Below the pieces are notes generated by a model. That model worked only from the letters and a program-made list of their open reading frames with translations. It was not told the origin of the DNA and did not search any database. A stretch of 5,405 nt of DNA from Anaerolineales bacterium (GTDB lineage Bacteria; Chloroflexota; Anaerolineae; Anaerolineales; DRMV01): assembly GCA_015494815.1 (NCBI GenBank), contig WGAK01000266.1, positions 1 through 5,405 of the forward strand. Direction: 5' to 3'. Of this stretch, positions 1 through 4,365 are shown one piece after another; the stretch's first letter is position 1; every line of letters starts with the position of its first letter. Both the position numbers and the translations under genes were made by a program.

Positions 1-61
1 CCTGGACCACCATGCGTTTGAAGGCTTCGCTGTAGACGCGTCGTTGCTGTTTCTTGCTCAT
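1..61 (-). CDS. IS3-like transposase OrfA, N-terminal fragment (cut by window edge)
   Basis: Only the first 20 codons are present, reading MSKKQQRRVYSEAFKRMVVQ. The pattern R-R-x-Y-S-x-x-F-K-x-x-x-V is the start of the helix-turn-helix DNA-binding domain of IS3-type OrfA proteins (HTH_Tnp_1 type), which bind the IS ends and are usually made as an OrfAB fusion by frameshifting. The start is well supported: on the minus strand AGGAGGT lies five bases before the ATG, an almost ideal ribosome binding site. Nothing can be said about whether the rest of the gene is intact. An orphan or IS66-type OrfA with the same domain is the main alternative. Confidence 0.7.
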   Translation of the reverse strand, partial: MSKKQQRRVYSEAFKRMVVQ

Positions 62-138
62 TGTTGACCTCCTGCTGGGTGTTGGAAGCCATGGAGGTTG
101 GAGGTCAAAAGTGTAAACCTTTTTCCGGACGACACACA
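1..138 (-). mobile_element. Partial insertion sequence, IS3-like, outer (5') end
   Basis: This is the upstream end of an insertion sequence whose transposase reads leftwards out of the window. The transposase start lies at 61. Between it and about 138 is non-coding DNA which, read on the minus strand, begins TGTGTGTCGTCCGG and continues into AAAAAGGTTTACACTTTTGACC. A terminus starting with TG and followed by an A/T-rich stretch fits an IS3-family terminal inverted repeat. The exact tip could be 134, 136 or 138, because the sequence there alternates CA. The other end and any target duplication lie outside the window, so the boundary and family are inferred. The tandem octamer array begins directly at the presumed tip. 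Confidence 0.55.
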
Positions 139-297
139 TCCGCGCATCCGCAGATTCGCAGATTCACTCATCCGCTCGTCCATCCGCAAATCCGCAAATT
201 CGCCCATCCGCTTCACCGCCTTATCGCCTTGCCGCTTTACCGCTTTATCACCCACCCGCAAATCCGCAAATCCGCCTATTCGTTCGCCCATCCGCCC
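139..297. repeat. Degenerate 8-bp tandem repeat array
   Basis: The stretch is built from 8-bp units in two blocks. The outer blocks follow ATCCGCAA or ATTCGCAG (for example ATCCGCAAATCCGCAA). The middle block, about 213-250, follows GCCTTATC, GCCTTGCC, GCTTTACC, GCTTTATC. Because the period is not a multiple of three, every frame reads a similar low-complexity peptide and no coding constraint is visible, so the open frames here are artefacts. I recall similar arrays as intergenic low-complexity tracts in Chloroflexota-like genomes, but that is memory only. It lies between the IS end and the inverted-repeat element. Confidence 0.75.
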
Positions 298-300
298 GCG

Positions 301-442
301 TGTCATTGCGAGGGCGCGCAGCGCCCGAAGCAATCTCCTGACACCGTCAGACAGGAGCCTATGCCGTCTCGCGCGAGGCCCAGGCCCTCGTCGGGCCCAC
401 GCAGGGGATGGCTTCGCCGCCTGACGGCGGCTCGCTATGACA
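301..442. repeat. 142-bp inverted-repeat element with nested arm hairpins (MITE-like)
   Basis: The ends are TGTCATTGCGAG (301-312) and CTCGCTATGACA (431-442), inverted copies matching at 11 of 12 positions. The inverted similarity continues inwards over 40-41 bp per arm (301-340 against 402-442), including GAAGCAATCTCCTG paired with CAGGGGATGGCTTC. Each arm carries a separate hairpin, GGGCGC-GCA-GCGCCC on the left and GCCGCC-TGAC-GGCGGC on the right; these differ in sequence but agree in form. The centre holds a perfect palindrome CTCGCGCGAG (368-377). The TGTCATTGCGAG...GAAGCAATCTC theme is a widespread intergenic repeat in many bacteria. It encodes no transposase and would need one in trans if mobile. 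Confidence 0.8.
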
Positions 443-501
443 CGGGAAGGACGAGGTTTTGGTGTTGTCCAAGGCTCCAGCGCGCCCAGCCGCCCAGCCG
501 C

Positions 502-581
502 GGCCGTGGCCGAAGTTTGGGACTGCGGTGGCTCGACACCGCTTTGGAACCAAAGCGGCGCCCAGGCGCCGCACGCCAAAA
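502..581. repeat. 80-bp structured interspersed repeat, copy 1
   Basis: This 80-bp unit recurs at 2895-2974 in the same orientation with 76 of 80 identical bases and no gaps. It can fold strongly. At the centre is a 9-bp stem CCGCTTTGG / CCAAAGCGG with an AA loop (539-558). Alternatively a left hairpin GCGGTG-GCTCGA-CACCGC and a right hairpin GCGGCGCC-CA-GGCGCCGC form inside an outer TTTGG / CCAAA stem. Copy 1 keeps every pair of these stems, so it looks like the better preserved copy. It ends 23 bp before the -35 box of the reductase promoter. It has no coding content of its own. A further small palindrome GCGCCC-A-GGGCGC follows at 583-595. Confidence 0.85.
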
Positions 582-604
582 TGCGCCCAGGGCGCGGCGG
601 CGGG

Positions 605-633
605 TTGAAGTTGAGGGAGACATCGGCTATACT
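605..633 (+). promoter_or_regulatory. Sigma70-like promoter for the reductase operon
   Basis: A -35 box TTGAAG (605-610) and a -10 box TATACT (628-633) are separated by exactly 17 bp. The -10 matches the consensus at five of six positions and the -35 at four of six. Transcription would begin near 640, leaving a leader of nearly 200 nt before the ATG at 835. No other candidate of similar quality is seen between the repeats and the gene. Confidence 0.5.
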
Positions 634-639
634 CCAGGC

Positions 640-834
640 AGAAATAGGGAAGAGGCACACGGACACGGGCTCGTAGCCCAGACGGCAGCCACGACTACGC
701 CATAAGACCGCGTCCGCGGCTTCGAGGGCAGAGGGCGCGCGCCAACGCCGGAACTCGTCCAACATCACCGCGGCGCGAACGCTCAGGTGGGGCAGTTGCC
801 TTCTTCGCCCCACACCAGTTGCAAGAGGGAATCC
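640..834 (+). promoter_or_regulatory. Long 5' leader with three hairpins upstream of the reductase
   Basis: This gene-free leader contains GGGCT-CGT-AGCCC (about 667-679), CCGCG-TC-CGCGG (about 707-718) and a larger hairpin GTGGGGC / GCCCCAC (787-793 with 807-813, 13-nt loop). The last one stands just before the ribosome binding site AGAGGGA (about 824-830). The leader matches no riboswitch class I recognise and has no poly-T tract. Control by leader structure is possible, but the high GC content makes chance hairpins common, so this is weak evidence. The minus-strand frame here reads plausibly in places but shows no recognisable domain. Confidence 0.25.
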
Positions 835-1698
835 ATGATCGACCCTGGATTGAAGGACAAAGTGGTGCTCATCACCGGCGCCAACAACCCCTACGGCATC
901 GGCGCGGCCACGGCCAGGGCCTTCGCGGCCCAGGGCGCGCGCGTGTTCCTTCACTTCTTTCGTCTCCCCCAGGCCCCTGGTGGGGCAGAACCGACGCGCG
1001 ACCCTGGGCCGACCTTCTATCAGGCCCAGCAGGGCAAAACCGCGGACGAAGTGCTGGACGCGATTCGACGCCAGGGCGGGCAAGCCGCGGCCTGGGAGGC
1101 CGACCTTTCTCGCCCGGACAACATCCCCCGGCTGTTCGACCGGGTGGAAGAGGTCTTTGGACCGGTGGACATCCTGGTCAACAACGCCGCGGCCTGGCAA
1201 GGGGACACCTTCGTGCCCTCGGGCGCGGAAGCCGTGTTGAACCGCTTTGTCTCGACGGTTTCCGCGGAAAGCCATGACCACAACTTCGCCGTGAACAGCC
1301 GCGCCGTAGCCCTCCTGATGGCCGAGTATGCGCGCCGATTTGTGCGCCGCGGCGCGACCTGGGGCCGGATTGTCAATGTGAGCACCGATGGGGCCTCCGG
1401 CTTCCCCGGCGAGGTCTCTTACGGCGCGAGCAAACACGCGATGGAAAGTTACAGTCGCGCCGCAGCCGTCGAGTTGGGACCGTTGGGCATCACCGTCAAC
1501 GTGGTGGCGCCCGGCCCCGTGCAGACCGGCTACATCCCGCCGGAAATGGAGAAGAAGTTGGGCGCGGAAATCCCTCTTCGCCGGGTGGGGCGGCCAGAAG
1601 ACGTGGCCGATGTCATCGTCTTCCTGGCTTCGGAGCAGGCACGCTGGGTGACCGGGCAGTTGATATATGTAGGCGGCGGCAAGGTGATGCCCTTGTAG
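835..1698 (+). CDS. SDR-family oxidoreductase (3-oxoacyl-ACP reductase-like)
   Basis: This 287-residue classical short-chain dehydrogenase/reductase is a cytoplasmic NAD(P)H-dependent enzyme that should interconvert a carbonyl and an alcohol. The nucleotide-binding loop TGANNPYGIG spans residues 14-23. HFFR at 40-43 after the second strand puts an Arg where NADPH enzymes often bind the phosphate. NNAA is at 116-119. The expected catalytic tetrad is N154, S183, Y196 and K200 (YGASK). PGPVQTGYI follows the sixth strand, and GGGK stands near the C-terminus. An insertion at about 44-68 lengthens the region after strand two, and the spacer in the glycine loop is longer than in FabG, so this is probably a FabG-like homologue of unknown substrate rather than FabG itself. 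I chose the ATG at 835 because AGAGGGA precedes it and the protein then begins directly at the SDR fold; the in-frame GTG at 787 lies inside a leader hairpin. Confidence 0.9.
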   Translation: MIDPGLKDKVVLITGANNPYGIGAATARAFAAQGARVFLHFFRLPQAPGGAEPTRDPGPTFYQAQQGKTADEVLDAIRRQGGQAAAWEADLSRPDNIPRLFDRVEEVFGPVDILVNNAAAWQGDTFVPSGAEAVLNRFVSTVSAESHDHNFAVNSRAVALLMAEYARRFVRRGATWGRIVNVSTDGASGFPGEVSYGASKHAMESYSRAAAVELGPLGITVNVVAPGPVQTGYIPPEMEKKLGAEIPLRRVGRPEDVADVIVFLASEQARWVTGQLIYVGGGKVMPL

Positions 1699-1732
1699 GG
1701 AACGGCGCAGGCGGTGGCCCCAGGGAGACGCG

Positions 1733-2689
1733 ATGGCTGGAGCACGACGGGGAATCATCGTGGCGCTGATGCTTACCTTGTTGGTGAGATGCGGCCCCTG
1801 GGCAGTCGCGCCTGCGGGAAGGCCGCCCGCGCCAAAGAGCGGCTTGGAATACTTCGGCTTTGCCCTCATTGATTGCGGCTGGGACGACCCCCACGACAGG
1901 GCCATCACGACAAATTATGTTAATGAAGTCGCAGGTTTCACCAACATCGGCCAGATGTGTGTTGATTCGCCAGACGCCTCGCTCCATACCCGTGTTCGGA
2001 CATTTTACCGCGCGGGGCTGAAGGCGATACTGTACATCGAGCCGATTCTATTCGACGCCATCGAAGACGCATCCAGCCCCAGTGGGGTGCGAATCGTCTT
2101 GCGCCAGGATGCCGAAGCCCGATGGGCGGGCTTTGTGAAGCGCAACGGCGATGTACTCACGCCGACATACGTCGCAGCCCTCTATGTGGTGGACGAACCG
2201 GCATGGAATAGCGTAGCGCCGATGGATTTTGTCCGGGCGTTGCGAATCGTGAAAAGGTCCCTGCCCGCTATTCCCACCCTGGCGATTGAGGCCTACCCGA
2301 TGGTGGGCCAAATCATGGTGCCGGATGAACTTGATTGGATTGGCTTCGACCGCTACGACAGCGTGGACCCCCGAACGGACGGCGCCTGGCTCGCCGACCT
2401 CGAGACGGTGCGCGCGGCGCGAAGCCGCCCAAGCCAGAGGATTGTCATTGTAGCCAGCACCCAATGGCTCCCCTACTACCAGACCGATGCGGGGATACTT
2501 CCCGAGGATATGGGCATTGTGGCAGAACGCTACTACCAGGTTGCAGCCTCGGACCCCGACATCGTCGCCTTGTTGGGGTACTTATGGCCCGGCGGGTTCG
2601 ACGATTCATCGCAACTGGGTGCGCGCAATCTCCCCCAACCGGCACAACAATCCTTACGCGACATTGGCAGGAGAATCCTTGACAAATAA
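1733..2689 (+). CDS. Exported protein, probable TIM-barrel / glycoside hydrolase-like
   Basis: The 318-residue product starts with a secretion signal: RR at 5-6, a hydrophobic core IIVALMLTLLV at 8-18, then C20. The LVRC sequence is a poor lipobox, so it may be a lipoprotein or a Sec-cleaved protein. The mature part resembles a beta/alpha barrel with a glycosidase-like layout: AILYIEP at 98-104, ALYVVDEPAW at 149-158, DWIGFDRYD at 201-209, RIVIVAST at 236-243 and GYLWPGGFDD at 282-291. E103 and E155 (after D154) at strand ends could be acid/base or nucleophile residues, but this is inference; I do not recognise a specific GH family. GGGAG lies five bases before the ATG. The gene starts 34 bp after the reductase, so co-transcription is likely. 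By eye its codons are less GC-rich than those of the kinases, a possible sign of separate origin. Confidence 0.8.
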   Translation: MAGARRGIIVALMLTLLVRCGPWAVAPAGRPPAPKSGLEYFGFALIDCGWDDPHDRAITTNYVNEVAGFTNIGQMCVDSPDASLHTRVRTFYRAGLKAILYIEPILFDAIEDASSPSGVRIVLRQDAEARWAGFVKRNGDVLTPTYVAALYVVDEPAWNSVAPMDFVRALRIVKRSLPAIPTLAIEAYPMVGQIMVPDELDWIGFDRYDSVDPRTDGAWLADLETVRAARSRPSQRIVIVASTQWLPYYQTDAGILPEDMGIVAERYYQVAASDPDIVALLGYLWPGGFDDSSQLGARNLPQPAQQSLRDIGRRILDK

Positions 2690-2741
2690 CGCGGGCGAAC
2701 CGACCGCCCCCGCTGCCAACCGATGCCTTCGCCCCGTCCCG

Positions 2742-2763
2742 CGCGCCTCACGGCGTAGGCGCG
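2742..2763. terminator. Hairpin downstream of the exported-protein gene
   Basis: CGCGCCT and AGGCGCG form a perfect 7-bp stem with an 8-nt loop, 52 bases beyond the preceding stop codon. It overlaps the stop of the leftward gene remnant, where a shared terminator would be placed. No T-run follows on either strand, so intrinsic termination is doubtful. Confidence 0.25.
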
Positions 2764-2894
2764 ACGCGGCCTTCTCGCAGCGCGGCCACTAAGTCGTGCA
2801 CCAGGCGCACCCGGCCGGGGGAGAACGCGTCCAGGTTGGCCGCCTCGACCACCCACGCGGCCCATTGCACCCGCGGGGCCTCGCCCGCCAGCCA
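2748..2894 (-). pseudogene. C-terminal remnant of a leftward gene, cut by the 80-bp repeat
   Basis: The minus strand reads about 48 codons ending in TGA (2750-2748). It has ordinary protein composition and codon choice, for example QWAAWVVEAANLDAF and RLVHDLVAALREGR. Upstream of about 2895 the frame continues into the 80-bp repeat, which is also found elsewhere in another context, so the frame there cannot be original coding sequence. There is no start codon with a ribosome binding site inside the remnant. The simplest reading is the end of a gene truncated when the repeat inserted or by a deletion ending at it. I do not recognise the family. A chance open frame in GC-rich DNA remains possible. 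Confidence 0.4.
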
Positions 2895-2974
2895 GGCCGT
2901 GGCCGAATTTTGGGACTGCGGTGGCTCGACACCGTTTTGGAACCAAAGCAACGCCCAGGCGCCGCACGCCAAAA
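2895..2974. repeat. 80-bp structured interspersed repeat, copy 2
   Basis: This copy is identical to 502-581 at 76 of 80 positions, same orientation, no gaps. The differences are at 2908, 2935, 2950 and 2951. Three of them fall on the central stem: the change at 2935 leaves a G-T wobble, while 2950-2951 break two pairs there and two in the right-hand hairpin. This copy is therefore less foldable and may be decaying. It abuts the gene remnant on its left and is followed by a terminator-like hairpin and the kinase promoter. Confidence 0.85.
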
Positions 2975-2981
2975 ACCTCCC

Positions 2982-3004
2982 AGTTGCCCATTTCGGCAAC
3001 TTTT
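2982..3004 (+). terminator. Terminator-like hairpin before the kinase promoter
   Basis: AGTTGCC (2982-2988) and GGCAACT (2995-3001) form a perfect 7-bp stem with a CATTTC loop. The descending arm ends in a run of four T (3001-3004). The stem is short and the T-run brief, so it would be a weak intrinsic terminator. Its place, 22 bp before the next -35 box, suits insulating the kinase genes from upstream transcription. Confidence 0.35.
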
Positions 3005-3026
3005 ACATGCATCCAAAGCCAACGCT

Positions 3027-3056
3027 TTGACAAATATTCATGGCTACTTTTATGGT
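3027..3056 (+). promoter_or_regulatory. Sigma70-like promoter for the kinase genes
   Basis: A perfect -35 box TTGACA (3027-3032) is followed after 18 bp by TATGGT (3051-3056), which keeps the key T, A and final T of a -10 box. An overlapping alternative, TGG then TAAGAT (3053-3061), resembles an extended -10 but lies 23 bp from the -35, too far for a standard pair. The region is clearly more AT-rich than its surroundings. The ATG at 3097 is about 40 bp downstream, giving a short leader. Confidence 0.6.
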
Positions 3057-3096
3057 AAGATAATCGCCAACCCATCCACACGGAGGAACGGGGGGC

Positions 3097-4290
3097 ATGC
3101 CCCAGGCAGGAGAACGGGTGGCCGGCAAATATGTGCTGCAGGAGCGCCTGGGCGAAGGCGGCTTCGGCGAGGTATGGCTGGCCCGCCATGCCACCCTGGG
3201 CACGCCCGTGGCCGTCAAGTTCCTGCGCAAGCGCCCCGAGCGCCTGCTCCAGGAAGCCGAGGCCCTCCTCGCCCTGGAGCACCCCCACATCGTCCAGGTC
3301 TACCGGGTGGACCCGGAACGCGCGGCCATCGTAATGGAGTACGTGGACGGGCCGAACCTGCGCGACTGGGCCGCGCAGCGCCGGCCTGCCCGCGAGGAGA
3401 TACTGACCGTGCTGGACCAGGTGGCCGCGGCCCTGGACTTCGTGCACCAAAAGGGCCTGGTGCACGGTGATGTGAAGCCCACCAACATCCTGGTCGCCCA
3501 GGAGCCCGGAGGCGCTCTCAAAGCCAAACTGGCCGATTTCGGCCTGACCGCCTCGCCCGAGGAACTGCGCGGGGGCACTCGGGCTTATCTCGCGCCCGAG
3601 CAAATTCAGAAAATTTTGGGGAAAGCGGTGCACGTGGACGGCCGCGCGGACCAGTACGCCCTGGCCGCGGTGGCCTACGAACTGCTGGCCAACCAACATC
3701 CCTACCCGACCGCCACGGACGACCTGTACGCCCTGCTGGTGCAGCGCCAGGACCCGCCCAGGCCCGTGTACGAAGTCAACCCCGATGTGCCCACGCTCTT
3801 CGACGAACCCCTGCGCCGGGCCCTGGCCTACGACCCAGAAGCCCGCTTCCCCACCTGCCGGGCCTTCGTGGACGCGCTGTGGGCCGCGGAAGACGCCGAT
3901 CGGCAAAATCGGGCCCAATCTTTGCGGAATGCCATCCGGGTGGCCCTGCAGCAAAAGGACCTGGCGAAAGCCGAAGAACGCTTGAAGGAACTCATCTCTA
4001 CCCTGGGCGGCCGGCTGGAAGACGAGGACCACGCCCTGGCGATGTACCTGGAGATGCTCCGGGCCTGGCAGCGGGCCCACAAGGCGCTTCGCGAAGCCCT
4101 GGCCCAATGGCCCGACCTGCGGGATGACAAGGACTTGCTCCCCGTGCTGGCACCGGAGCGGGTTCCCTGGACACGCCGCGTGAGGCAGGCCGCGCCCCAG
4201 GTGCTGGCGGCCTTCATCCTGAGCCTGCCCTTTGCCTTGGGGTTCTTCGTTCTGGCCCTGCGGGCCATTGCCCGCCGCGGCGCGCCGTAA
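3097..4290 (+). CDS. Membrane-anchored Hanks-type Ser/Thr protein kinase
   Basis: The 397-residue product has all core kinase elements: glycine loop GEGGFGEV (19-26), ATP-binding Lys in VAVK (K41), alpha-C Glu (E53 or E55), catalytic loop HGDVKPTN (123-130; D125, K127, N130), DFG (147-149), activation segment with T151, S153 and T161, and APE (166-168). It should phosphorylate Ser/Thr on protein substrates. The residue before the catalytic Asp is Gly rather than Arg, a non-RD form, so activation-loop phosphorylation may not be needed. The kinase fold ends near 265. A charged helical segment (about 270-350) follows, then one hydrophobic helix (about 368-388) and a nine-residue RAIARRGAP tail. 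Unlike PknB-type receptors it has no extracytoplasmic sensor domain, so it is probably tail-anchored with the kinase in the cytoplasm. GGAGG (3082-3086) precedes the ATG by ten bases. It is the first gene of the kinase pair. Confidence 0.95.
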   Translation: MPQAGERVAGKYVLQERLGEGGFGEVWLARHATLGTPVAVKFLRKRPERLLQEAEALLALEHPHIVQVYRVDPERAAIVMEYVDGPNLRDWAAQRRPAREEILTVLDQVAAALDFVHQKGLVHGDVKPTNILVAQEPGGALKAKLADFGLTASPEELRGGTRAYLAPEQIQKILGKAVHVDGRADQYALAAVAYELLANQHPYPTATDDLYALLVQRQDPPRPVYEVNPDVPTLFDEPLRRALAYDPEARFPTCRAFVDALWAAEDADRQNRAQSLRNAIRVALQQKDLAKAEERLKELISTLGGRLEDEDHALAMYLEMLRAWQRAHKALREALAQWPDLRDDKDLLPVLAPERVPWTRRVRQAAPQVLAAFILSLPFALGFFVLALRAIARRGAP

Positions 4291-4310
4291 CCCCCGCGGC
4301 CCCACGGTAG

Positions 4311-4342
4311 GGGCGACCCACCGGGTCGCCTTCGGGTCGCCC
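4311..4342. repeat. Palindromic intergenic repeat with two competing hairpins
   Basis: GGGCGACCC (4311-4319) can pair with either of two downstream copies of GGGTCGCC. One pairing uses 4323-4330 (8 bp, loop ACC); the other uses 4334-4342 (9 bp, 14-nt loop). The two copies are separated by TTC. GTAGGGGCGACCC...GGGTCGCC resembles a common interspersed repeat that I recall from Chloroflexota and other environmental genomes. It fills the gap between the two kinase genes and ends 11 bases before the next ribosome binding site. It could lower expression of the second gene or stabilise the 3' end of the first transcript. There is no T-run, so it is not a classic terminator. Confidence 0.65.
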
Positions 4343-4365
4343 ACGCCCAAAACGGAGGCTGTATC

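Noticed and set aside
80..108. Promoter for the transposase with TTGACC as -35 box on the minus strand
   Set aside because: The expected -10 position 17 bp downstream reads CCAACA, with no match to TATAAT. The IS may rely on an outside or junction promoter.
139..297. CRISPR array
   Set aside because: The units are about 8 bp, degenerate and without unique spacers, unlike 23-47 bp repeats with spacers of similar length.
61..705. Plus-strand open frame of 214 residues over the repeat patch
   Set aside because: It reads the IS end, the octamer array, the inverted repeat and the 80-bp repeat as protein, so its His/Pro/Arg-rich product is an artefact of repeats.
787..834. Upstream GTG start for the reductase, adding 16 residues
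   Set aside because: The added residues precede the SDR fold, lie in a hairpin and lack a ribosome binding site, whereas the ATG at 835 has AGAGGGA at proper spacing.
58..1908. 616-residue open frame on the minus strand
   Set aside because: It runs antisense through the reductase gene, the structured repeats and the octamer array. Its composition is that of a GC-rich shadow frame with no domain, and it cannot coexist with the well-supported SDR gene.
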